Source: Lophium mytilinum (lineage: Eukaryota; Ascomycota; Dothideomycetes; Mytilinidiales; Mytilinidiaceae). Taken from it: 64,000 nt of DNA. A program made the translations under genes and the position numbers. The stretch is from positions 1,233,832 to 1,297,831 of the forward strand of contig MU004191.1 of assembly GCA_010093605.1 (NCBI GenBank), written 5' to 3'. This document shows positions 52,931-64,000 of this stretch, piece by piece (the stretch's first letter is position 1; every line of letters begins with the position of its first letter). Under the pieces are notes generated by a model. The model had not been told where the DNA came from. It was given only the letters and a program-made list of their open reading frames with translations, and did not search any database.

Positions 52931-55900
52931 TTACAGTCTAGCACGATCGATGTTCAAGGCCTTCCGCTTCCTCTTCCCCTTGGCCTTCGCGACGCGGGCT
53001 TCATCTTTGTCGACGAGGCCCTCCCGGGACGCCGCATCCTCCCACAACTCCCTCCCGACCTTATCAGCGAGCGCCAATACACGATTCTGCACTGTGGCAC
53101 CATCGCGACGATTTTTCCTAGAGATGACGCAACGAGTCAGCGAGCCCCTGGGAGAAGCAAGAAGTATGGATGTAGGAGGCCGAAGCAAGCACAACGCAGC
53201 AAACGCCACGAACAACCACAGAAAAAGGGCGTTGCGGACGGGCAAGACCAGGGGGAAAGCGGATCAGACAACAAGAGGAAGGAAGGCGAAGACATGACAA
53301 GATGCCCCGTAGCAAAGACTCCCGGGCAGCGGCCTTGCGCGGAAGCCTGTGCCTTTACAGGACAGGGGCATGACTGCTATCCATTGGCACAGTATGGAAG
53401 CGAAATAAAGAACGGTTGAAGAAATGATGTAATAGAAAGGACAGACAAGACAGGACGCGCAGCCGCTCGACAAGAATTAGGAGTAGCGGCGGCGCGCGGA
53501 ATATAGGGGGCACCAAGCCTAATAAAGCAAGATTTGCGACGGCGAAACAAGAAAGGCTTATACAAGAGAGCTAGGGATGATGCTTGAATAGACAACAAGG
53601 TATACAAATGGGAGCGTTTGAGGATGGCCGCAAGGGCATACTCTCCCTGGGGGCAATACAAGGATAGGGATTTGTAGAGCCTAAAGAAAAGGCACGAATG
53701 GGAGGAAAAGGAAAAGGAAGAGGAAGACGGTAAGAGGAAGAGATAATGCCAAAGGAGAGAGTAGGCATTGAGAAGAGGTATGAGAAGAGTTGCAACGATC
53801 CGAGTATAACTTAGGCAATACCAAACAGCAATGAAAAAGCCCAAAGCAAGGAAGAAGGAAGGCACACGGCGGGAAAGGGGCATAAGACAGGCAAAGAGCC
53901 CTGCTGAAACACAGGAGGAGCATTGGCTATAACAAGGGGCAGAACACAGCGATTTGAAGGGTAATGAAACGAGACAAACATACCCTTCTCTCCGCGACAG
54001 CGAAACCAGCTCTGAAAAGGTCCAGAGCTTCCCCTTCGCCATGATTTTGCCCGTCTTTGTGCAACGGGAGGGTGTCCAGTCTTCTGCGAGTCGTACGGTG
54101 GATGGAACTTTCGCGTCTTTACTCTTTGCAACCACGATCATACCTTCTTCTTCGAAGCGCTGGTAAGCGTTCTTCAGAATTTCCTTGTTCACGGCTTCAA
54201 AATACGATAAGTCTCCTTGGTGATACAGAGTTTTTCCTAGCTTTACGTGTCGTCAGTAGTGTCTTCAGTCTTCAGTCAACTTATCTCTTCAATTTCCATT
54301 CCCATTTTCCTCTTATTCATATGATATCGTACCAACATACCAATTGCGCGCGATCCTGAACCTTTTTCATGTCCAGCCACGTTTCGCCTGTTTGTGTTAA
54401 TGGGGGCGTAAGCATTTGGAGAGACATTGCGCCAAGCCAGCTCGCTTCAACGAATGGCCATATCAAAAAGCAGTAGAAGTCGAAATTCTCCCGGCCGCAT
54501 TCTCTTTCAGCATCGCTCAGCTCGATGAAATCTATCTTGTTTGGGTCCTCGGAGTTCCTGGTTATCTGGACGACACTGTCCCGCTCCAGACCATCCAAGG
54601 CCTTTGTCAAGTTGACGTCGAGTCCTTCAGTCGGGAAAATGAACTCGCCTCGAAACAGCTTAATCCACGTCAGCAATCTGTGCTGTACACCTGGCATTTG
54701 AGTCAGAACCAACCTGAGATAAGAAATACACCTGATCATGGAGGTCCTCGAATGTGATCCTTTGGTTTTCGGGTCCGCCACCTTGCTTGATCTTTGTATA
54801 CATCGCTGCTGAGACAAGAGCCTGCAAGATAAAAAGGTGGATGGTCATGTTCCGGTAAAATGAAAGTTGAAATCTGGACTAATGTTAACTGCTGTTGCGG
54901 ATCAAACTTTCGGAAGATTTGTCTTACCTATCAACGGCGTAAAATGTCTCTTCAGGGAGGCCCTGAACAATACCAACTAGGCCAGGACCAAGAACCTCGA
55001 GTCCCCTTTCAACAACTACACTAGTCGGGAGACCAGCGAAGTGGGCCACTCGTCCACCTTGACTTCGAACACGGTCACTGAGCCACTCGACTCTTCTGAC
55101 TAACTCGGCTTTGCCGACACCTCGACCTCTCAGCGTTAGCAGCACAGTGCCAATCAGGGCTGTGGGCATCACGACTGAAACGTCGTTGATATCGGAAAGG
55201 ACCTTGTACCCCATGGTCCTCAGAATCCTCAACCTCATCTCTTTCGTGTCCAGCTGCTGAGGTAGCTGGGTGAACCTCTCCGTTTGCTGCTGGATGAAAC
55301 CACGGAGACTCCAAGGCTCATGGAATCGGACATCTACGCGGCCCAGTTTCAATGAAAGTACCGAGGATGCAGAAAGGAAATCCATAAGGTTTTCTTTTGG
55401 CTTCGGCTGTCCGAGAAGTTCGCTGATGTACGAACTATTCTATCTGTCAGCCCGACAGCCACACATAATGAGCCTCGACACTTACTCTACTTCAATCACC
55501 TTATCGTATTGAGTGCTGACTGGACATATTATTGCGTCGTTGACACGTCCAGATGCCACGCTGTCCAAAAGGAAATTGAGAATTCCAAACTTGGGCGGCA
55601 GAAGTTTACCAGTCCGGGACCTACCACCCTCTATGTCCTTCATTAGCACATCATCAAAAGCGGAATAAGACTGATATGCATCATACCGACAAAACATTCC
55701 AAGTTGAATCCGTTTTGGAGAAGCGTGTCGATGTATGCTTGCACAAGCGTGGTATACAGCTGATCGTCTCCAAAACTCCGGCGTATCCACATAGCACCTG
55801 TGTTGCATCAGCACGTTGTTTAGCCCATCCGGACCCTTTCTTAAATCAGACTATAGGGTCATCTCAGTGTTGACCAACCTGCGTGCTGCAAGAACGAACC

Positions 55901-56903
55901 CACGACAGGAAAATTCAGGTTATCACCCGCAACTACCGTCGGCAAGGCCAACCCGAGTCTATAGCAGATAATCTGCAAAGAAACGTAATCGACATGAGAT
56001 CGATGGCATGGAAGGAAGATTATGGATTGTTTATTCTTCTCTGCTTGCTCGGCGACGCCGCGGAGGCGGAGAACTTCTTCGCTCGAAACGTGGATACCTA
56101 TACGACCGAATTAGCAACGCATTTTGAGGTTTTCTCTACCTCCATCACCTCAGAGGACTAATATTGGATTCGGTTCATTTAAGGACGAAGAGCTCGTTCT
56201 GAAAAGGCATTCGAAATGCCCCTATTGCCAATAGCAAAGATGGTGAATCCAATACACTCCCCCTTCCGAGCGCCCTTGAACCCGACCAGACACAGTATAA
56301 CCAGAAACCACACTCACCCTGATGATACGCCCTCGTCAGCAGCTGTGTGCATAGATAATAGGCGCCCCTAATGAATCGCTGGCTCTCCATCTTGCAGATC
56401 ATATCATCCGTCAATTTATCTGCCACCTCCATCAACTGCTCCTCGATCTGGACCCTCCGCCGGTGTTTCCTCTCTTCTACCCCCAAGCTCCCTCCATCGT
56501 CCCCGGACACCTCCTTATCCGCGATTTCTGTCCCCAATCCGCCCTCACGCACCTCGACATCCACTCGCCGACTTGCTAGCTCCCGCACCTTCTCTCCAAG
56601 CTTCTCATTCTGGAGTACCATCCCCTTCATACGTTCGCTGAAGCCCGTATAGAAGATCGGCTGCCCAACCACGTCGTCATAGCTGCGCCAGCCAGTGCCG
56701 GACACGTGCAGTGAGATCTCACGTAGGAAGTCGAGCGGAGATTGCCGGAAGCGTGCCATGCTGCCTACGAGGTTGCGTTCATGCTCTGGAGGGTGGGAGG
56801 AGGTGTAGCCGGCGGTGTGGAGGTGGACAGCATCATCAGCCAGGATAGAGAGGTCGGGAGGTTCGGAGGTAGGCGAGGGCGGCGGTTTCGATTTAGGAGG
56901 CAT
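52931..56903 (-). CDS. PlsB/DHAPAT-type glycerone/glycerol-3-phosphate acyltransferase
   Basis: Nine exons (56903-56318, 56097-55879, 55797-55687, 55630-55486, 55434-54928, 54873-54714, 54658-54341, 54240-53984, 53117-52931) give 829 residues. The family acylates glycerol-3-phosphate or dihydroxyacetone phosphate at the start of glycerolipid or ether-lipid synthesis. Motif I is CHRSHVD (H-x4-D), motif II GAMWIRRSFG, motif III EGGRSRTGKLLPPKFG, motif IV ICPVSTQYDKV. The C-terminus is ...NIDRARL, and ARL fits the peroxisomal PTS1 consensus, so a peroxisomal DHAPAT-like enzyme is likely. Introns are 51-220 nt except the last, 866 nt, which stays open in frame for 202 codons. N-terminal 60 residues are Pro/Ser-rich. 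Confidence 0.9.
53118..53983 (-). other. 866-nt terminal intron of the acyltransferase gene, open in frame
   Basis: Bounded by a GTATGT donor and a CTCTAG acceptor. From the donor the reading frame of exon 8 continues without a stop to 53377, adding 202 residues rich in Ser, Leu, Phe and Cys with at least two membrane-length hydrophobic runs (FFLALGFFIAVWYCLSY; IVATLLIPLLNAYSLLWHYL). The strand is strongly pyrimidine-rich, which by itself favours Ser/Leu/Phe codons and few stops, so the open frame may be a by-product of composition. Confidence 0.7.
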
Positions 56904-57678
56904 TGTGGCGGTTTAGAAGCAGGACTTGGAGGTATGAGAGTGACTGTTGTCGAGGGATACTGAGGCCGTCCTAGTCCTTCTTCTCGAGATTGTCGAGGCT
57001 CGTATGGTATGGGTTGTGGTGTTGAAGGTGTTCGGTGTCGTGTCTAGCTCCGTGCAGTCCTTCAGCGCGCGTATTGTCGTCTCGCCATCGTCTGCTTAGA
57101 CCACAATCCTATGGGATCTGGTCGACGCGTGTGAGGCGTAGGTGAACGTCGATCGAGGTTGGGGGATGGAAGGCGAGACCCGTGTCGCCGTCCCATGGTT
57201 TCCTACCGAGCTTGTGCTCTTAGGAACTTCATGGGTTAGAACCGAGGGTTGATGTCGTGCACGGTTGCGGGGAAGACGACGCCACATTTATTATTGGATT
57301 GAGTCTATTAGCTCGACTGGTAGGTTCAAAAGAGTCGTCTTCATGCACAACGGAATAAATAGGCTAGAAAACTATTGGACCGATTTTGAGTACTTTCACA
57401 GCTTTACCAAAGCATAACATACCCAAAAGAGTAATCCTTCAGCTCTTGGCATGCAAAGCACTCCCGGGCGGTTCATACCATCCAATGGTAGCACGAGGCA
57501 CTTCAACAGGCCTCTCGAAGCCCCCTTGACGTTAACCTGTACAAGAGATATTTTTTTAAGACAAGCTGTTCTACATTTGGCTTTCCACAGTATGTATTCC
57601 AGGAAGAAAACCCGGGCAAAGGTAACCACTATGCTAATATTCTGTTACTAGGATTGCTGGTGGCTAATTTCACACAGT
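56904..57678. other. intergenic, 0.8 kb
   Basis: Upstream region of the acyltransferase gene and 3' flank of the flavin monooxygenase gene. No gene seen. Confidence 0.5.
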
Positions 57679-59436
57679 CTACCCATGAGCGGCGACCGTC
57701 GCCCTTGCTGGCAGAACCGCAGGCTCCGGCATCGACCCCTTTTCCTCCTCCACGACCTTCCTCACGTCAGGTACCACCACTTTCTCCTCTACTTTCACCT
57801 CTGGCTCCGGGATCTCCATGCCCCATCTGAAGGCACTCCCATAATGATCGTCTCTCAGCCCCTTCTGCCCAGCGCCATAGAGATTCTCCCTAAATGCACC
57901 GCCAGGTACCTCGTAATCATCCCAATACATACCTCGCTTCTGTAACTCAGGTATCAGCAAATCGATCGTGTCCTTCCAGCTGCCCGGGTTCGTCACACTC
58001 GCGATATTGAACCCATCACAATCCGCTTCGGTTGCCCATTCCTCAAACACATCTGCAACCTGCTGCACGCTGCCAACAGGACTTGGATGCAAGCCCCCAA
58101 GTGCCATCTTGATCCCCAGCCTTCGTGGTGTCCATGGGCCCGACGCCGACTCCGATGCCTCCAGAGCGCGGAAAACAGATTGGATCGCCATAGCCTGATT
58201 CGCTTTCGACAAATCGATGGGCTCGTCTAGCGGGTACTGCGACATATCAATACCTGTGTAGCCGGAGAACTGTCCCAAGCCAGCCACGGGGTCTGCGTGC
58301 TTCTTCGCATGTTCGTATTTCGCCTTGGCTTCTTCCTCCGTTCGTCCAATGAAGGGCACGATACAAGGGAAGAACTTAATGCTCTTCGGGTCACGGCCGC
58401 GAGCGGCAGCAGCAGCACGCGCGTCTGCAATGACCTTTTTCGCCTGCGCCACGGTGGAAGTGTTGAGGAAGAGAGCTTCGGCATGCTTGACGGCGAAGGC
58501 GGCGCCAGATTTGGATGTGCCGGCTTGGAAGAGCACGGGGGTGCGTTGAGGAGAAGGGTGCACTTGGTTGCGACCAGCCATACTGAAGTATTTGCCCTTG
58601 TGCGTGATCTTCTTGATTTTGGAGGCGTCAAAGGCCACACCTGTTGACTTGTTCCAGACGGCAGAGTCAGGGGCCCAGGATGATTCCCAGAGTCTGTGAT
58701 ATTCATGTTAGTGTGTCAATCCCAGTGGAAATACTTTGATTGTTTAAGAGAAGAAAGGGTTGAGACTTACTTGTATGTCACGTCCATGAAGTCGTCCGCC
58801 ATGTCGTATCGCTCGTCATGGGGTATTACGTTCTCTTGTCCCAAAGCATTCGCTGCACACTTCGACCAGCTAGTAACGATATTCCACGCACATCGCCCTT
58901 TCGTTAGGTGATCCAGAGTGCTGTACAGACGGGCTAGCACGTATGGGTTTTCGTAGCTGGTGCTCATCGTGACAGCAAAAGAAACCGACTTTGTCACTGC
59001 CGCCATTGCTGAAACTATGGGCAAAGGGTCGAGATGAGCAACTTGGTGTCCCGCTTGTAGCATAGCATCCATGCTACCGCCATATATCTCAAAGCCGCCG
59101 TACCAATCCGCAAAGAAGATAGCCTGAGGGGTGTTAGTAGGGGCGGTGTTATGATGGTAGCGGTGGTGATGCGGAGAGGGGGGTTGTATAGTGTGGATTT
59201 CGGTTGAACGTACGCTAACTTTCCCCTTCTCTGCTAATTTCGCAAGGTCCGTATAGTACTCCAACGTGTCTTTGGTACTTGAAACATCTTCGTCTGTTCT
59301 GCGGTGCTTACGTGTCAGTGTCTCGAGCTTCTTCAAAGTGTGCGGAGAGCTCATCATACTTCCACTGCCCAGCAGCCATGTAACCACCTGTACAACACGT
59401 TTCCAGGAAACAAATCTGGACCTTCTTTGGAGCCAT
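57679..59436 (-). CDS. flavin-dependent monooxygenase, NtaA/SnaA/DszA family
   Basis: Four exons (59436-59312, 59277-59214, 59123-58771, 58693-57679) give 518 residues. The bacterial luciferase-like (LLM) family uses FMNH2 supplied by a reductase; relatives oxidise nitrilotriacetate, dibenzothiophene sulfone or alkyl sulfonates. Recognisable segments: FFADWYGGFEIYGGSMDAML, SFAVTMSTSYENPYVLARL, CAWNIVTSWSKCAANALGQ, HDERYDMADDFMDVTYKLW, VLFQAGTSKSGAAFA and DGFNIASVTNPGSW. The C-terminal 45 residues are a Glu/Val/Lys-rich extension. The first intron, needed to keep the conserved TKDTLEYYTDLAKLAEKGK in frame, is only 34 nt. The gene is divergent from the CYP504-like P450, 510 bp apart. Substrate unknown. 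Confidence 0.9.
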
Positions 59437-59946
59437 TGTTGATCGGTGTAGAGAGAGAGAGACGAACGCTTAATTGGAGTGTAACAATTTAGTGATAGAA
59501 GAAGATTTGGAGGCTTTTTCAGGAACCAACAAACGTAACCCCACCTCACAACGCGGGACAATGAGGGGCAGCCGCATCTTGCCACGGTACTAGACTCGTC
59601 CATCTAAGTCGGACTACGAGCCTTGGCGCGGTGGTGTGGTGTTGCGGCTTGGGGTGAGGTCTCCGTCTCGAGGATCGCGGAAGCTAGCAATTATCCCGAT
59701 GCAAGCGATAACGCCGCCCTGGGATTCGGAGTGGGCGCCATGCGTCTCTAGTACCACAGTCGAATCGTAACTCAACGGGATGCACCTTTTGCTACCTTCA
59801 CGTCGGATAGAAACTGGCAACCCACGCCGGCCCCGCAGCGTATTGACATGCCCTTCAGCAAAAGAAACACAAATGTACAGCCTTCACTCTGCCCTTGAGC
59901 TTGTCACTGCGTAGAAACAAACCTCTCCAGAATTCAATCTACTACC
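59437..59946. other. divergent promoter of monooxygenase and P450 genes
   Basis: 510 bp between two divergent start codons. No gene and no clear site; frames here have no support. Confidence 0.5.
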
Positions 59947-61582
59947 ATGTCGTCACCTGACATGGTGCCCGAGCTCCAGCGCGTCCTGCTTTCAAAGGAG
60001 GGATTGGGTGTCTTTGCAGTATCCGTCGTCGGTCTAGTGATATTTCTTGCTGTATAGAACCCCTGGAAAAGTCCTTTTATAGCTCGTAATATTAACCGCT
60101 TTACAGGTGGAAGCATACAAAACCAATTTTCAGAAGATCGCCGGCATTCCAGAGGTCCCAAATGCATCACCGTTTATTGGGCACATGGGATCCCTAGGCG
60201 GTCGCTTAGATAAGAATGACGGTACCATCTATTCAGAATGGGCTACAGAAACCGGCTCAGACATCTACCAAATCCGCGTAGGCAATCAGCGGTCCGTGGT
60301 GGTGAACTCATGGGCACTGATGAAGGAATTCTGGATCAACCGCTCTAATACGCTCATCGACCGTCCCCACCAGCCCGGCTTCCTCGACAAGCTTGGGGTC
60401 GACTTGACCGGAATGCCTATGACGGACCAAATTCGAAGATGTCGGCAAGCTGCCATGAAGGCTCTCGGCAAGCCCATGTGGCCCAAGTATTACCATCTCG
60501 TGGAGCCCTCATCCGTTGGTTTGGTCAAATCGCTGTACACCAAGGGTCAAAACGGCGAGAAACCTATAGACGTGTACTACTACCTCCGCCAAGTAGTCTT
60601 CGATCTTGCGTTATCATTGACTTATGGTTCCCGATATGGAGCCGTAGACGATGAATTTATGAAGAATTTCATCAAGTCGATCAATGCTATCTCTGCGGTG
60701 CGGTCATCCACAGCGAATTTCCGTCACTACGTGCCTCTACTACGATTGATTCCAGAACGTATGAATGAGACTGTCAAAGCGGAAAGGACACGAGCCGCTC
60801 ATGTGGAGGTCCTTATGAAGTCCCTCAACGAGCGTATCGCAGCCGGCGAGGATATCGATTGTATTGTAACTTCTTTGGACGACGACAAGCTCTCAGAAGA
60901 GGAGATCCATGGAACCTGCATTTCGCTACTTCAAGCCGCTCCGGACACCGTGGCATCAGGAGTGTACCAGACAATTGCATGGCTTTGTACACCGTCGGGT
61001 CAGCCAACTCAAGCTAAAGTCGTTAAAGCTATTCTTGAAGCATATGGAGGAGACAGAGATTTGGCCTGGAGAATGGCATTCCGAGAGGAGAAAGTGCCGT
61101 TGCTCGTATCACTGTACAAGGAGACTCTTCGATATTACACCTTCGCGCCCTTCGCAACACCTCGTCGAACTGTGAAAGATATCCAGTACAAAGATATGTT
61201 CTTTCCGAAAGGGATCACCATGATCATGAATGCGCAGCAGGTCAACCATGATCCCGAGTTCTTCGGTGCAGATGCGATGGAATTCAAACCGGCACGTTTC
61301 GTTGGAAACGACAGCCCCCTTCCTCATGTTGCATTCGGTTCCGGTAGTAGAATCTGCCCCGCAGTAGCTATCAGTAATCGCCTCATATATGCTCTAGTGA
61401 TGCGATTGCTGCTGGCGTTCGAGATCAAAGAGATAGATGGGCCGGGTGTGAGGAGGCCCAACATAGACCCCATTCATTTCTCAGACGTCTATAACCAGCT
61501 AGTTGCTCATCCTCGTTTCTTTGACTCCTGCTTTGTTGCCAGAGATCCTGCATGGCTAGAGATAATCACCAGTGAGGTATGA
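59947..61582 (+). CDS. cytochrome P450, CYP504-like (phenylacetate hydroxylase type)
   Basis: Two exons, 59947-60051 and 60107-61582, give 526 residues. An N-terminal anchor (VFAVSVVGLVIFLAVEAY, about residues 21-38) puts it in the ER membrane. The K-helix motif is KETLR and the haem loop VAFGSGSRICPAVAISNRL with Cys ligand. The I-helix region reads LLQAAPDTVASG, lacking the usual A/G-G-x-D/E-T-T pattern but fitting what I recall for CYP504/phenylacetate hydroxylases. Segments such as SDIYQIRVGNQRSVVVNSW and LIDRPHQPGFLDKLGVDLTG also fit that group. CYP504 enzymes hydroxylate phenylacetate on the way to homogentisate. Intron 55 nt; the start is the ATG before the anchor. Confidence 0.87.
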
Positions 61583-62530
61583 AAGTTACGCAAACGGGCT
61601 GCAATACTTGCCATATGAGGAAGTTGGAAGACGAAAAGATGTTGTCGTAGCATAGATAGAATACCCATGCCTTTATGTCAATAATGACACATATGGAATA
61701 TAAAAGGACATACAGCAATTGCACAAACCTTGCATTTAACATAAGCATAGCTACCAGGCTTGCTTGACGTTGGACGTATTGACTTCTGGAATATCCGACG
61801 TCTAGTCACCTGATCAAGTTATGCCGCCGAACAAAACCGCCGGATTGCTAATCTTGACCTCGGGAAAACGAAGTCCTGCCATAACTCAACATCAAGGACT
61901 TGATAAGGAAGCAAGACTTTCTAAAACGTGTATGAAGCTGCATCTGAGGAGTGTAACGATCACTCTTCCTGCGGTTCACCCCGTCTCTTTCCGGCGATCT
62001 GGATATCAACCACATCCCGGTCGGAATGTCGAAGTGGTTGCGCCTTACGGCAGACGTTCCATTAGCAAGACGAAGATCTAGACTATAGTTGAATCTTCCG
62101 TACGGGATCCGACAGAGCGGCTTGCTGTGACCGATCCGGTCTTTAGCTTCGAATAGTCAGAGAGAGACTGCCAAAGTGTACATACAGATATGGGAATAGA
62201 TCGAGAATGCGGCAATGATAGTGGCACTCATAGCTTCTCGGCAGCCTTCTTACGCACTCCCAGTCGGAACGCGCGCCCACAAGCGCGACCGACCGCGTGG
62301 GCCGAGAAAGATACGGCGTTTGAGGGAGTGGATCGGGACCGCTCCCCTGCTTCCCGACTGTCTAGCCTCCCTGCTAGTCTTCACGGCCCATGCTATCGTC
62401 TATCGCCTCAAGCTCGAAACCACGAGCATGGAATTCAATCTGTACTTATGTATGGGTCCCAACGCCCCGTTACCAGATCCCAGTATCAGCATTAGATCTA
62501 ACATCGGCATCATTGTCAACCATTGTGAAG
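61583..62530. other. intergenic, 0.95 kb
   Basis: No gene supported; overlapping plus frames at 62190-62589 are in conflict with each other and lack splice or family evidence. Presumed promoter of the permease gene. Confidence 0.5.
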
Positions 62531-64000
62531 ATGAACTTCCTCTCCAAGATCGACAATGCTATGCAGGTCCGCTCGAAGGGGGTGTATGAGAACCAGCCTG
62601 CTCATCGATGGGGCAATAGGGATATCTACCCTATTCTCCCAAACCAGCGGACGTACACCATGAGAGCTTTCTTCGCGTATTGGTTGGTTTCTTCCCCAGA
62701 ACCGATTACCTAGACCGAAATTTCGATAAATTACTAACCAGTACAACAATATAGGTTCACAGCAGGAATCTGCATCACATGTGCGTATCCCGCCATTCTA
62801 AACCTCAAATCAGCTATTGTTATTGACATTCTGCTTTAGCATGGACTTTGGGCAGTAGTATGATAGGAATTGGACTCACGGCCGGCCAGGCGTGTGGTGC
62901 GGTTCTCGTGGGTGCATCATTTGCCGCTCTGCTTGGATTTCTGGCAGGACAGGCTGGTAAAGTCCACCACCTGAGGTAGCTCTCCCTTGATCTCTGATGT
63001 CGAACGCAGCTAACCGGTCAGCTTTACCATCATGGGACGGGCAGCTTTTGGAATGTATGGATCTTACTTTAGCATTATGCTATGCGTTTTCGAGTCTGTC
63101 ATTTACGTAAGTGTTATCTCGACCTTGAGCAAGCGTGTGCTCGAAAGCTGACCGGACAAAGTTTGGAATCCAATCGTTCTACGGCGGGCAAGCCGTCGTT
63201 GTCGTCTTGAACTCCATCTTCCCACAGTTCCTTCACTTGAAAAATACCTTGCCAGAGAGGTACGGCTCTTCCGATGGTTGTCCCTTTGTGCGCGGCTAAT
63301 CGTTTCGTAGTGCTGGAATCACCACCCAAGCTCTTCTTGGGTTCCTGCTCTACTTCGTTTTCTATGTCCCAACCCTCTTCATCGCCCCCAATAGGATTAA
63401 CAGGTTCTTGTATCCCAACTTTATTATTATCTGCGTAACCTTCGCCGGAATTCTTGGGTGGGCTATTCATAGCAACGGTGGCCCCGGTGACCTTGTCAAG
63501 CCTGTCATTGCCATCTCCAACAAGGAAGCCGCTTTCGCTATGATGTCTTCAATGTCTTCGGTAGCTGGAGCATACACCGGTGGCTCAGTAAGCTTTGTAT
63601 TGCAAGGATCTTTGAACTAAGAAGACTAACAGATCGAAAGGTTCGCATCAGCGATTGGACACGTTACTCCAAGACAAGAAATGCTTCGGTACTCCCAATG
63701 GCCATCTCCATGCCTTTGACCGTCACGCTTGGCGCGCTCATTGGCATACTCGTCACTTCGGCAACGAACAACATGTACGGCGTCGTCATCTGGAACCCGC
63801 TGCTTATGTTGCAATATGTCCAGGGCATCCAATATACTGCTGCATGCCGGGCAGGGACGTTCTTCGCTGGTTCGTTGGAAAATCCTAGCTTGTGACCACC
63901 GTATCACTTTGCTGATCCTAATTAGGTCTTGGCCTCCTCTCATCACAAGTTTTCGTAAATATTACACAGAACGGTATGAGCTCGGGTATGGACATTGCTG
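62531..64000 (+). CDS. NCS1 family permease (uracil/uridine/allantoin type), 3' end outside window
   Basis: Eight exons so far (62531-62682, 62755-62780, 62840-62975, 63022-63106, 63162-63259, 63311-63587, 63641-63869, 63926-64000), about 359 residues. NCS1 proteins are twelve-helix proton-coupled importers of nucleobases and related compounds. Visible: cytosolic start with HRWGNRDIYPILPNQRTYT, helix 1 (WFTAGICITSWTLGSSMIG), FTIMGRAAFGMYGSYFSIM, FGIQSFYGGQAV, and SDWTRYSKTRNASVL (the family's SD(W/F)TR motif). The acceptor at 63640 was chosen because it alone keeps this motif in frame. Introns are 46-72 nt. The permease follows the CYP504-like gene on the same strand. Substrate not determinable. 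Confidence 0.86.

Noticed and set aside
52799-53420. About 207 open codons on the plus strand, antisense to the acyltransferase last exon and intron
   Set aside because: No start codon of its own and fully explained as the complement of a compositionally biased region.

Overview
The window reads as nuclear DNA of a filamentous ascomycete (Pezizomycotina; Dothideomycetes is a guess from gene style only). Genes lie on both strands, most carry several introns of 45-100 nt with GT(A/G)NGT donors and CTAAC/CTGAC-type branch sites, and the families (L-arabinitol dehydrogenase, Zn2Cys6 regulator, fungal rhodopsin-like receptor, DUF1479, DUF2293, NCS1 permease, several P450s) are typical of moulds. 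I rebuilt the exon structures by hand by joining reading frames at splice sites; for every main model the exon lengths close to an open frame. I count about 25 well-supported protein genes plus a few tentative or broken ones.

Layout. 1-5.5 kb: a CTCTA microsatellite, a small spliced gene, a 2-oxoglutarate/Fe(II) oxygenase and a bZIP regulator. 5.5-9.9 kb: a 4.4 kb GC-rich stretch with no convincing gene, short tandem repeats and one broken-looking frame. 9.9-17.2 kb: an intracellular GH1 beta-glucosidase divergent from a DUF1479 oxygenase, then a TRK potassium transporter. 18-30 kb: housekeeping-like genes: a small hydrophilic protein, a class II aldolase whose frame is continuous with an integrase-type H2C2 zinc-finger region, a CCDC25/Jlp2 homologue with an apparent one-nucleotide exon, a small LYR-like protein, a DUF2293 protein, a likely MITE, the wybutosine enzyme Tyw2/Trm12 and L-arabinitol 4-dehydrogenase. 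31-35.5 kb: a TM9 (EMP70) protein and a seven-helix rhodopsin/Pth11-like protein whose third intron holds the only N-gap. 37.4-46.3 kb: sugar transporter, cytochrome P450 reductase paralogue, Zn2Cys6 regulator and CYP53-like P450, which together look like a small oxidation/detoxification cluster. 46.5-49.4 kb: an unrecognised gene with a GC-AG intron, head-to-head with a soluble tandem-ABC ATPase. 49.4-52.7 kb: a decayed island with a truncated Pho85-type kinase, an orphan exon and a family of degenerate direct and inverted repeats. 52.9-64 kb: a PlsB/DHAPAT-type acyltransferase, an NtaA/DszA-type flavin monooxygenase, a CYP504-like P450 and an NCS1 permease that runs off the end.

The most interesting points are: (1) two adjacent introns separated by a single G in the CCDC25 gene; (2) the acyltransferase, whose last exon supplies a C-terminal ARL peroxisomal signal behind an 866-nt intron that stays open for 202 codons, so splicing versus retention would switch between a peroxisomal tail and a hydrophobic tail; (3) the zinc-finger/aldolase open frame; (4) the P450-reductase-regulator-transporter group with a 44-nt tail-to-tail coding overlap; (5) the repeat island with mixed repeat orientations.

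Everything here comes from reading the sequence. Family names come from remembered motifs, and no similarity search was run.
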